NCBI GenBank assembly: GCA_035935115.1
Contig: DASYXK010000012.1
Span: 1-7,201 of the forward strand
Direction of reading: 5' to 3'
Length of the DNA: 7,201 nt
DNA from: TA-20 sp035935115
GTDB lineage: Archaea; Thermoproteota; Nitrososphaeria; Nitrososphaerales; Nitrosopumilaceae
The notes beneath the pieces were generated by a model. It worked only from the letters and a program-made list of their open reading frames with translations. It was not told the DNA's origin and did no database searches. This document shows, in pieces, positions 1 to 5,662 of the stretch (position 1 is its first letter; each line of letters begins with the position of its first letter). The position numbers were made by a program, and so were the translations under genes.

Positions 1-141
1 AATTTTTTGTTTTATATCTGCAAGTAAATTATTTACCTCGATAACACCTTGTAATTGTATACCTACCTTTGTTGCATTAGATTGTAATGCGTTGATACGA
101 TTTTGTATATCAGCATATTCTTTGTCAAAATGCGCTATGCG
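1..141. repeat. Left arm of perfect 141-bp terminal inverted repeat
   Basis: Positions 1-141 are the exact reverse complement of 7061-7201 (x pairs with 7202-x). The first mismatch going inward is position 142 against 7060 (GGG versus GGA in the coding sense), after which similarity falls to paralogue level. The arm encodes 47 codons of the left-edge gene. Because it reaches the window edge, its true length is unknown and is at least 141 bp. Confidence 0.97.
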
Positions 142-957
142 CCCATTATTTATGATACTGATTGTATTTTGGAGATTACTTGATTCATCAGATTGATTAA
201 TTATCTGGTCAGGAGTACTTGCATTTTGTAATCTTTGTATAGTATTTTGTAGTTCATCTATGACGGATTGCGGTAAACCCAGTTCTTTTGCATGAGTTAT
301 TGTTTTGTCAAGCTCAGAGATTGTATTATTAACAAACATTTTTACTCTCTCTGCTTTTTTTGCATCTGCGTCGGTTTGTATTTTTTCATGGATTTGTTCT
401 AGTATTGTATTTGCTTTCGCAAGTTGTTCATTTGCTGCCTGTAGATTACCAGATAACAACAATCCTTTTGAAGCATCTATTTTACTATCATAATCAGCAA
501 AACTAACAATTACATTATTACTGGCAGCCAAGACTCTGAGATCCTGAGCATAATTTTCCGAGTTTGTTATAGCGTCTACAATTATACTTGCATCATTTGC
601 ATGATCACTAGTATTGTTATAATTTGCTTCTTCAGCATTGATCGATTCAACTGCTTTCTTAAATAAAGACATGGCCTTTAAGGCATGATTCTTTGCTATG
701 GTAATGTCATTATTATTAATGGCATTTAGTGACGCATTATATTCAACCAATCCTTGAGAATACGAGGAATTTGTGTCAACCGATATGATGATTCCCTTAT
801 TCTGTAATTCTTGCATCTTTTGACTAGCTTGATTGTTTGATTCATTTAGTATCAATTTTAGATTGGTTGAAAGATTACTATCCGCAACGACTGGCGTTAT
901 ACTTAACACTGTACCTGTCAGTACAATTAATATTAGTGGAAATATATTTTTGCGCAT
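1..957 (-). CDS. Secreted helical, sequon-rich surface protein (3'-incomplete, left paralogue)
   Basis: The reading frame is open from an ATG at 957-955 to the window edge: 319 codons with no stop, so the C-terminus is missing. The N-terminus is a signal peptide (MRKNIFPLILIVLTG..., likely cleaved after the VVA at residues 23-25). The mature part is rich in Asn, Ser, Gln, Ala and Lys, is probably almost all helical, and carries many N-glycosylation sequons (for example NLS, NES, NSS, NAS, NNT, NAT), as expected of an archaeal exported protein. A TPR-like helical segment (YSQGLVEYNASL...DITIAKNHALKAM, from about residue 66) and a HAKELGLPQS motif recur in the right-edge gene. The last 47 visible residues, from RIAHFDKEYAD onward, are identical to that gene at the DNA level. 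It is transcribed divergently from the regulator gene at 1006. I do not recognise a named family; a surface or adhesion-related role is an inference. Confidence 0.88.
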   Translation of the reverse strand, partial: MRKNIFPLILIVLTGTVLSITPVVADSNLSTNLKLILNESNNQASQKMQELQNKGIIISVDTNSSYSQGLVEYNASLNAINNNDITIAKNHALKAMSLFKKAVESINAEEANYNNTSDHANDASIIVDAITNSENYAQDLRVLAASNNVIVSFADYDSKIDASKGLLLSGNLQAANEQLAKANTILEQIHEKIQTDADAKKAERVKMFVNNTISELDKTITHAKELGLPQSVIDELQNTIQRLQNASTPDQIINQSDESSNLQNTISIINNGRIAHFDKEYADIQNRINALQSNATKVGIQLQGVIEVNNLLADIKQKI

Positions 958-1005
958 AACATATTTTAGACATATTATATATTAAGAAGACGTTTTGAAA
1001 CGTCC
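958..1005. promoter_or_regulatory. Compact divergent promoter with shared TATA box and 16-bp palindrome
   Basis: Only 48 bp separate the two divergent ATGs. An AT-rich, nearly symmetrical box (TTATATATTAA, about 975-985) lies roughly 20-30 bp from both start codons and could serve as the TATA element in either direction. Such spacing implies very short or no leaders, common in archaea. Between this box and the plus-strand ATG lies a perfect inverted repeat GACGTTT-TG-AAACGTC (989-1004) ending one base before the ATG at 1006. A protein bound there would block initiation of the plus-strand gene and sit just upstream of the minus-strand TATA box. The adjacent winged-helix-like gene is the obvious candidate binder (inference). 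Confidence 0.7.
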
Positions 1006-1611
1006 ATGCTAAATGAAGAAGATTTGATCAATAGAATGATCCAAGTAAAAAAGCTAAGAGAGGAATGTTACAAACATCTAGAAAGTACTCAGAATACACT
1101 TACGCACAAAATTATTTTTACTATAGCAAAACTATCATCAGAAAAGATGGGGCCAGTCAAACTTGCTGAAATTGCTCAAGCAATTTTTGAAATAAACGAT
1201 AAATCGAAACAGGATATTATACGCCTTACAATGGAAAAGACTCTTCTAAAGTGTGGCATGGTAGAAAAATTGCATTATGCTGCAAATGATGTAAGATATA
1301 TTCTCACAGGATATAGGTTTCAAAAAGTAAAAAAAATTGAAAGTTTCAGAGGCGATAGTTCAGAGCCAGTAGGAGAAGTATTTGAGATACCCAGATCATC
1401 ATGGCCAATCCCCGATGAGTTTTTTATTCTTAGATCAAAAAAGAGCGGTTATGAAGAGGCTCTAAAAAAACTAAATTCTGACTACGATGCAAACAAGGTA
1501 CAGAGAGGAAAGTATGAGGATCTAATACGTAAGCTTGCTGGAAATTTAAGTGAAATTACCAAGAAAACAAATGCAAAATTTGCTAATCTTGATGAGACCA
1601 TGGATGAATAG
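1006..1611 (+). CDS. Probable winged-helix DNA-binding regulator with SHOCT-like helical tail
   Basis: This is a 201-residue soluble protein without signal peptide or membrane segment. Residues about 34-103 have a winged-helix pattern: a hydrophobic first helix (HKIIFTIAKLS), a helix pair (VKLAEIAQAIFE, then KQDIIRLTMEKTLLKCGMVEKL) and a strand-turn-strand wing (HYAANDVRYILTGYR). The C-terminal part (about 150-181) is amphipathic with the spacing LKKLNS...Y..L..KL, resembling short SHOCT-type oligomerisation tails, followed by a further helix. The start at 1006 is chosen because it lies about 25 bp below a TATA-like box and directly after the palindrome at 989-1004, suggesting a near-leaderless, possibly autoregulated message. 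The stop is 2 bp before the next gene, whose product has a similar tail, so the two are co-transcribed and may interact. The DNA-binding assignment comes from pattern, not from a recognised family; a non-DNA-binding helical protein cannot be excluded. Confidence 0.72.
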   Translation: MLNEEDLINRMIQVKKLREECYKHLESTQNTLTHKIIFTIAKLSSEKMGPVKLAEIAQAIFEINDKSKQDIIRLTMEKTLLKCGMVEKLHYAANDVRYILTGYRFQKVKKIESFRGDSSEPVGEVFEIPRSSWPIPDEFFILRSKKSGYEEALKKLNSDYDANKVQRGKYEDLIRKLAGNLSEITKKTNAKFANLDETMDE

Positions 1612-1613
1612 TC

Positions 1614-2810
1614 ATGAAAAAATCATTCTTGATGTCAATAATTGCCACAGTTTTACTTATTGGCACAAACTCCATTGTTAATGGAGAACTAGAAGCCAAA
1701 AACACTTTGCATGTAAGTTATGCAGATGATACGGCACAAAGTTATTCAGTCTTAGTTGATGTACATCAGAAATATACAATCAATCAAAGTTACTCGTGGA
1801 TAAAAGATCAAACAAGCAGATACAATCTAGTTTCTTATTCCATAGACAATGGTGTAAATGTTCCTATTCCAAGAGTGGCAAGAGGAAATTTCACACTAGA
1901 TATTCCAATGGATTCTTCTCATAATGTTGTTTTTTTTGCAGTTCCTCAATATCCTGTTGCCATAAATAGCACAGCAACATTTTCTCCACCATCACCAACA
2001 GCAGACAACTGGTTTGATGCCAATTTAGATATTACAATATCATTACCTACTACAATAGACATTCAACAGGGCAGCATCAGACAGCAGCTTACAGCATATT
2101 CTGTTGATCAGTCCGATACACAAATCATTCCAAGAAAAGAATCAGGTATATTTAGCACACAAATGCACATGTCAAGTGCACACAATCTGGATTTTACTTC
2201 CATAATGCAATATCACATAAATGTAATATCACAGTACGGTACTGCAATTGGCAGTGGATGGTATGATGCCGGCAGTACAGCAACCATAAGTGTAAATCAT
2301 CCTGATGAGTTTCTGGTTCGACATGTCGTAACTGGTTGGGAAGGCCATAACATAAAATCTGATGGTAATTCTGCAAAACTAGTAGTTGATGCACCAGGTA
2401 CAGTAACCGCAGTATGGTCAACAGATTATAGCCAAGCAATAGTAATAGGCATTATTCCAATAGGCGCCGCCAGCGTCTTTTTTGTAATAAGGAACAAACA
2501 AAAAAAACAGTCTGTAGGTGTTGACACTGTACAAGCACCAGTACAGCCCACGCAGACAATACAAGAAATCAAACCACATACAGAAGAAATTAAACAAACT
2601 CTAGAGGTAATCAAACAAACTCTAGAAGATATTAAACAACCTACTGAAGAGATAAAACCAAATGTTGATGACAATTATTCTGAAGAAATAAACAACTATA
2701 TTTTGCAAAAGGCTCTTGAAAAGCTAGACTCGATGCGTGCTGCAGGAGTAATATCAGATACAAGATATAACGTATTGAAGGAAAAGCTTGAAAAAGACAT
2801 AAATTTGTAA
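1614..2810 (+). CDS. Single-pass membrane protein: triplicated InlB-B-like ectodomain, coiled coil, SHOCT-like tail
   Basis: The product has 398 residues. Residues 1-24 form a signal peptide (MKKSFLMSIIATVLLIG...). The ectodomain (about 30-272) is beta-rich and built of repeats: residues 71-113 and 158-200 align without gaps at 16 of 43 identical positions, followed by related W-F/Y-D-A motifs (NWFDAN at 132, GWYDAG at 215). A third, more typical unit (HVVTGWEG...VDAPGTVTAVWSTDY, 237-272) resembles the divergent InlB B-repeat found in archaeal and bacterial surface proteins. A membrane helix (about 275-292) is followed by the basic stop RNKQKK. The cytoplasmic side has four to five 7-residue units of type xIKQTLE (318-349), a predicted coiled coil, then a SHOCT-like tail (368-398: LEKLDS...GVIS...Y..LKEKL). 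It starts 2 bp after the regulator stop with GGATGA about six bases upstream. A sensor or surface anchor signalling to the regulator is plausible but inferred. Confidence 0.85.
   Translation: MKKSFLMSIIATVLLIGTNSIVNGELEAKNTLHVSYADDTAQSYSVLVDVHQKYTINQSYSWIKDQTSRYNLVSYSIDNGVNVPIPRVARGNFTLDIPMDSSHNVVFFAVPQYPVAINSTATFSPPSPTADNWFDANLDITISLPTTIDIQQGSIRQQLTAYSVDQSDTQIIPRKESGIFSTQMHMSSAHNLDFTSIMQYHINVISQYGTAIGSGWYDAGSTATISVNHPDEFLVRHVVTGWEGHNIKSDGNSAKLVVDAPGTVTAVWSTDYSQAIVIGIIPIGAASVFFVIRNKQKKQSVGVDTVQAPVQPTQTIQEIKPHTEEIKQTLEVIKQTLEDIKQPTEEIKPNVDDNYSEEINNYILQKALEKLDSMRAAGVISDTRYNVLKEKLEKDINL
2565..2660 (+). repeat. Tandem 21-bp units encoding heptads xIKQTLE
   Basis: Within the membrane-protein gene, residues 318-349 consist of seven-residue units beginning with E, V or D followed by IK (EIKPHTE, EIKQTLE, VIKQTLE, DIKQPTE, EIKP). 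The middle two are nearly identical at DNA level (ATTAAACAAACTCTAGAG versus ATCAAACAAACTCTAGAA). Isoleucines every seven residues with Leu/Thr four later give a 4-3 hydrophobic spacing, as in a coiled coil between the membrane helix and the terminal tail. Confidence 0.75.
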
Positions 2811-2841
2811 GTTAGGTTTCAAACACATCCTTTTCCTTGAC

Positions 2842-2945
2842 AGTCAGGTTCGAACTAAGTTCAAATTCAGCATATTATAGATTCGAACCAGAACAAGGGC
2901 AGTTCGAAGCAGTTTGATATATCCTGTGTAAACAAACGATTTTCC
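2842..2945 (+). promoter_or_regulatory. TTCGAA-type promoter, copy A
   Basis: Perfect TTCGAA cores lie at 2849, 2882 and 2903, with a degenerate TTCAAA at 2860 (intervals 11, 22 and 21 bp, about whole helical turns). They precede ATATATCC (2917-2924), TGTGTAAAC (ending 2933) and the ATG at 2946. Measured from the ATG, the cores at -97, -64 and -43 and GTAAAC at -18 fall at or next to the positions of like elements before 3519 and 6086. The ATATAT box at about -29 fits a TATA element for a leaderless transcript. The weak T-rich tract just upstream (2830-2838) could end the preceding transcript. Confidence 0.72.
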
Positions 2946-2975
2946 ATGCAAAAAAAGGAGGTGAAAGAGCTATAA
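2946..2975 (+). other. Nine-codon leaderless mini-ORF overlapping the Shine-Dalgarno of the lysine-rich gene
   Basis: ATG at 2946 stands where the promoter layout places the start codon of the other two TTCGAA-type genes and begins with ATGCAAAAAAA, the same eleven bases as the gene at 3519. It encodes MQKKEVKEL and stops at TAA 2973-2975. That stop overlaps the possible ATA start (2972-2974) in the string CTATAAAC, as an ATGA coupling junction would if base 2974 were G. It is either a regulatory leader peptide or the first codons of a frame-shifted gene. Confidence 0.45.
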
Positions 2976-3343
2976 ACAAAACATTAGCCGGCTTGACAGT
3001 AATGGTATTGCTATTAGGTATCACTAGTCATTCATTAACAGGTTCTGCATTTGCACAAGATGTAAAGGGGGTTCAAGACAAGGCAAAAGCAGATGTGCAA
3101 AAATCTGTTTCTGAAAAGAAACCCATGACTAAAGTAGAACAACAGAAAATAAACAGAGAAAAACAGACAGCGGCAGAATCCTCAAAGACTGCTAAAGACA
3201 AAGCAAAGACTGATTCCTTAAAGTCCAAGTATACAAAGACTGAGGCAAAGCCAAAGCCAGCAGTAGAGAAAAAGCCAGTAAAGCCAGCAGTAGAGGTAAA
3301 ACCAGTAAAGCCAGCAGTAGAGGCAAAGCCAGTAAAAAAGTAA
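2946..3343 (+). CDS. Small secreted lysine-rich protein with KPAVE repeats; irregular start (slippery A7 or ATA codon)
   Basis: The main frame (2957 or later to the TAA at 3341-3343) encodes a signal peptide (INKTLAGLTVMVLLLG...GSAFA, cleavage before QD) and then about 95 residues dominated by Lys, Ala, Glu and Pro, probably disordered or helical, ending in three KPAVE.KPV repeats. No in-frame ATG precedes the signal peptide. The promoter points to the ATG at 2946, which opens a nine-codon frame (MQKKEVKEL, stop 2973-2975) in another phase. Three routes to the main frame are visible: a -1 shift on A-AAA-AAG within the A7 run at 2950-2956, giving MQKKGGERAINK...; initiation at ATA 2972, seven bases after a perfect Shine-Dalgarno GGAGGTGA (2957-2964); or the downstream TTG at 2993 or ATG at 3002, which would lose the charged part of the signal peptide. 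A one-base sequencing error or variable homopolymer is equally possible. Function is unknown; a periplasmic or cell-wall-associated role is inferred. Confidence 0.72.
2957..2964 (+). promoter_or_regulatory. Perfect Shine-Dalgarno GGAGGTGA ahead of an ATA codon
   Basis: All eight bases complement the usual archaeal 16S rRNA 3' end (CACCUCC core). Seven bases later comes ATAAACAAAACA, the start of a good signal peptide (INKTLAG). The other genes with this promoter type lack such a site, so its presence here suggests internal initiation. Confidence 0.6.
3254..3334 (+). repeat. Three tandem 27-bp repeats (KPAVExKPV)
   Basis: Units 3254-3280, 3281-3307 and 3308-3334 differ at only a few bases and encode KPAVEKKPV, KPAVEVKPV and KPAVEAKPV at the extreme C-terminus of the lysine-rich protein. 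The period is a multiple of three, so slippage would change the tail length without shifting frame. Confidence 0.92.
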
Positions 3344-3355
3344 AATGAAATAAAT

Positions 3356-3390
3356 TCCATCCCAAAGATGGATCGTATTTTATTTTTAAC
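3356..3390 (+). terminator. Hairpin plus T-tract terminator
   Basis: A six-base-pair stem TCCATC/GATGGA (3356-3361 and 3367-3372) with a five-base loop is followed by the T-rich run GTATTTTATTTTT (3375-3387) and another T5 at 3396-3400. It lies 13 bp after the lysine-rich gene and before the next promoter, so it probably separates the two transcription units. Confidence 0.62.
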
Positions 3391-3406
3391 ACACATTTTT
3401 CTAAAT

Positions 3407-3518
3407 AGTCAGGTTCGAAGCATTCGAACTAGACCCCAGTTCTTTTTTGATTTCATAGAACCAGCGGATAGAGTAGCTCGAACTAGTTGGTCATATCCTG
3501 TGTAAACGACTGAATTTC
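3407..3518 (+). promoter_or_regulatory. TTCGAA-type promoter, copy B
   Basis: It starts with the same 13 bases AGTCAGGTTCGAA as copy A (2842-2854). TTCGAA cores lie at 3414 and 3423 (-105 and -96), a GAACCAG half-site at 3458 (-61), CTCGAA at 3477 (-42), CATATCC (3492-3498) as the TATA-like box and TGTGTAAAC ending at 3507, with ATG at 3519. CATATCCTGTGTAAAC matches copy A except at one upstream base. It drives the operon 3519-5662. Confidence 0.72.
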
Positions 3519-4289
3519 ATGCAAAAAAACCCGTCACATGAAATAACATTTGATACAACACTCATAGTTAGTTTGATAGTGATTACATTACTATCCAGTT
3601 TTGTATTTTATCCGTTAGTAAATCACGTATTTGCAGATACACAAAACAATATCAAAATAAAAGAAAAAACAGACAGCCAAAACATGAAAACAAAATCTCA
3701 GAAAACAATAGTTGTGGCACCTCTTTTTACAGCAGCTGCATATTCTCACAATGGGTTTTATGATTACTATAGGGGAGAATGTGATACAAAATGTCTAACC
3801 GTCTCCCTAAATCAAGCACAGAATGGTAGTTATGTATCAAGTGGAAACGGAGTTGCAATATTGAAAAGTATACTTGGATACTCTACAATTACAGACGCAG
3901 ATGTTGATAAAAATCCAAGGATTTTACAAGACTTTAACAGGGTAATTTTATTGCATAACGAATATGTGACCAAAAAAGAATTTGATGCAATAACACACCA
4001 TCCAAATGTGATTTACCTTTATCCAAACGCACTATACGCTCAAGTTAAGGTAGATTATAGTAAAAATACGATTACTCTGATTAATGGACATGCATATCCA
4101 TACAAAAACATTGGAAATGGGTTTAATTGGAAATATGACAACTCTAAATTTGAATATGATACAAAGTGTGACAGTTGGCAATTTGTAGAGATCAACAATG
4201 GCAAAATGTTAAACTGCTACCCAGAAAGTCGGATACTAAATGACACTGATTTGATAAATACAATAAAAGAACTAAAGGCAAGCAATTGA
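3519..4289 (+). CDS. Exported four-cysteine protein of unknown function
   Basis: The product has 256 residues with a cytoplasmic start (MQKNPSHEITFDTT), a hydrophobic helix (about 14-37) and a likely cleavage site after VFA (37-39), so it is secreted or N-anchored. The mature part starts with a Lys/Gln-rich linker and continues as a compact alpha/beta domain from about residue 64 (TIVVAPLFTAAAYSHNGFYDYY). It has four cysteines: C88 and C92 in ECDTKC, and C217 and C233 in the two motifs CDSW and LNCYPES. These probably form disulfides outside the cell or bind metal. Other distinctive strings are RVILLHNEYVTKKEFDAI (141-158) and VIYLYPNALYAQVKVDY (164-180), which alternate strand and helix. I have the impression that this domain recurs in Thaumarchaeota as a hypothetical protein but cannot name a family. 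It is the first gene of a probable operon (next ORF 12 bp downstream) under the copy B promoter; the ATG is the one the promoter spacing predicts. Confidence 0.87.
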   Translation: MQKNPSHEITFDTTLIVSLIVITLLSSFVFYPLVNHVFADTQNNIKIKEKTDSQNMKTKSQKTIVVAPLFTAAAYSHNGFYDYYRGECDTKCLTVSLNQAQNGSYVSSGNGVAILKSILGYSTITDADVDKNPRILQDFNRVILLHNEYVTKKEFDAITHHPNVIYLYPNALYAQVKVDYSKNTITLINGHAYPYKNIGNGFNWKYDNSKFEYDTKCDSWQFVEINNGKMLNCYPESRILNDTDLINTIKELKASN

Positions 4290-4301
4290 AGAGGAAATAA
4301 T

Positions 4302-4502
4302 TTGAGTTCAAACACCTTCTTGGGAAAAAGCCTTTCAAAGTCTCATAACTATAGTAATTCTCTTTTCCATCATTTGAATAGAGGTGATTTTTTTCACTGG
4401 ACAAGGAAACGAATGCCAAATGTCATATTTCCTTCGGAACATGATGATTTTGTAGAAGAACTTATAAGTATACAGAATAAAAACGAAGGACTGTTTATAT
4501 GA
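4302..4502 (+). CDS. Small hypothetical protein, TTG start, bridging two operon genes
   Basis: A 66-codon frame opens at TTG 4302, with GAGGA six bases upstream (4291-4295), 12 bp after the preceding stop. It ends in a TGA that overlaps the next ATG in ATGA (4499-4502), a typical translational-coupling junction. The product has no signal peptide, is rich in Asn, Ser, His and Phe, and looks soluble (SHNYSNSLFHHLNRGDFF, then PSEHDDFVEELISIQNKNEG). I recognise no family. The coupling and ribosome site support translation, while the odd composition and non-ATG start argue for caution; an ATG at 4413 is the alternative start. It could be a remnant kept as a coupling spacer. Confidence 0.5.
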   Translation: MSSNTFLGKSLSKSHNYSNSLFHHLNRGDFFHWTRKRMPNVIFPSEHDDFVEELISIQNKNEGLFI

Positions 4503-5662
4503 AATACTTTTTTTTCTTATTTGCTATTCTGAATCTAATCTTTTCCTCAATGTTTTTTTCATATGCAGCGGCACAAGCACCACCAACTATACCTGATCCA
4601 CCAACAGGAATTACAGCAACTCCTGCCTCACCCACCAAAATCAATCTCTTATGGAGTGCACCGTCAAACAACGGCGGTTCTGCAATAAAAGGCTACAAGA
4701 TAGAAGTTAAAATCCCTCCAGGTGATTATACCGTTTTAGTTGCAAATACGGCAAACACTACCACGTCATATTCTCACACAGGCTTGACAACTGGTAAAGC
4801 CTATGCCTATAGAATTTCTGCAATAAACTCGATTGGTTCCAGTAACCCATCTACAGAAGCAGTAGCAAGAACAACAAAAACTTCAACGACCCAAAATGTA
4901 CCATCAGGCGATACTTCGGCTACACAAACAGCTATACCCAAAGTTTCATCTCAACCAAAAACAACAACACCAACTGGACTTGCTGCTATTGCAGCCTCAT
5001 CAACTAGTATCTTTCTCTCGTGGACTCCACCAACAGAAACATATGGACAACCAATTGCGGGTTACAAAATAGACAGAAAACTATCCTCAAATGTCTACGA
5101 TACTCTGATAGTCAGTACAGGTACTGCTTCAACTACCCGTATTGTTACTGGGTTGAAGACAGATACCAAGTACACTTTCGTAGTTTCAGCCGTTTACTCT
5201 GTAGGCGCCCACTCTAATCCTTCGAACGAGGCCTCCGCAACGCCAACCAAAACATCTGTTCTACCACCAACACTATTGACAAAACAAAATACAGTACAAA
5301 ATCCAGCAAGTGGTTCTACTTCCATAACAGAAAAACCAAAAACACAAAAGGAACAATTAGCAGAACTATCAAAAAAAGCAAGAGAAATAATAGAAAAAGC
5401 TAGGGCTGATAAAATGACGGAAACAGACAAAGCAAAGGCTGCAAGAGTAGCGGCTGAACAATACAATGCAAAGGTAAAGGAAAACGCAACAGCGGCACTT
5501 CAGAAAAAAATCGCCGAGTCAAAGGCTCTAAAAAATGAGACACAAAATACGTCGTCAATTACTGAAAAGCAAAGGTCAGAACAAAAGCTCAAGCAGATAG
5601 AAGAAGAAAATAAGAAGCTGCAGGAAAAGATAAAAGCCACACAGAAAAGACAAGGTAATTGA
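4499..5662 (+). CDS. Secreted protein with two fibronectin type III domains and a coiled-coil tail
   Basis: The product has 387 residues: a signal peptide (1-25, MKYFFFLFAILNLIF...AAAQA), FN3 domain 1 (about 32-127: PPTGITATP...INLLWSAP...GYKIEV...YSHTGLTTGKAYAYRISAIN), a Thr/Ser/Pro linker, FN3 domain 2 (about 157-250: PTGLAAIA...IFLSWTPP...GYKIDRK...VTGLKTDTKYTFVVSAV), a second linker and a charged Lys/Glu/Ala/Gln tail (about 280-387) predicted to be one or two coiled-coil helices. The Trp near the start of each FN3, GYKI and the Y-x-F/Y-x-(V/I)-S-A-(V/I) strand are the diagnostic features. There is no C-terminal membrane helix, so it is secreted or held by partners. Its ATG overlaps the preceding stop by four bases and AAGGA lies nine bases upstream (4486-4490). 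FN3 modules in archaeal surface proteins usually act as spacers or adhesion units; the exact role is unknown. Confidence 0.9.
   Translation: MKYFFFLFAILNLIFSSMFFSYAAAQAPPTIPDPPTGITATPASPTKINLLWSAPSNNGGSAIKGYKIEVKIPPGDYTVLVANTANTTTSYSHTGLTTGKAYAYRISAINSIGSSNPSTEAVARTTKTSTTQNVPSGDTSATQTAIPKVSSQPKTTTPTGLAAIAASSTSIFLSWTPPTETYGQPIAGYKIDRKLSSNVYDTLIVSTGTASTTRIVTGLKTDTKYTFVVSAVYSVGAHSNPSNEASATPTKTSVLPPTLLTKQNTVQNPASGSTSITEKPKTQKEQLAELSKKAREIIEKARADKMTETDKAKAARVAAEQYNAKVKENATAALQKKIAESKALKNETQNTSSITEKQRSEQKLKQIEEENKKLQEKIKATQKRQGN

Noticed and set aside
2426..2674. Minus-strand frame with repeated CLISSRVC-like units.
   Set aside because: It is the antisense image of the heptad-repeat DNA in the membrane-protein gene.
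3254..3334. Short tandem repeats as a CRISPR array.
   Set aside because: Units are contiguous with no spacers and are coding.
3073..3396. Minus-strand frames rich in Phe/Ala/Gly/Thr opposite the lysine-rich gene.
   Set aside because: They are antisense reflections of the repetitive KPAVE coding sequence and lack ribosome site and promoter.
5221..5226. Another TTCGAA inside the FN3 gene.
   Set aside because: It stands alone in coding sequence without the spaced companion elements, so chance is sufficient.
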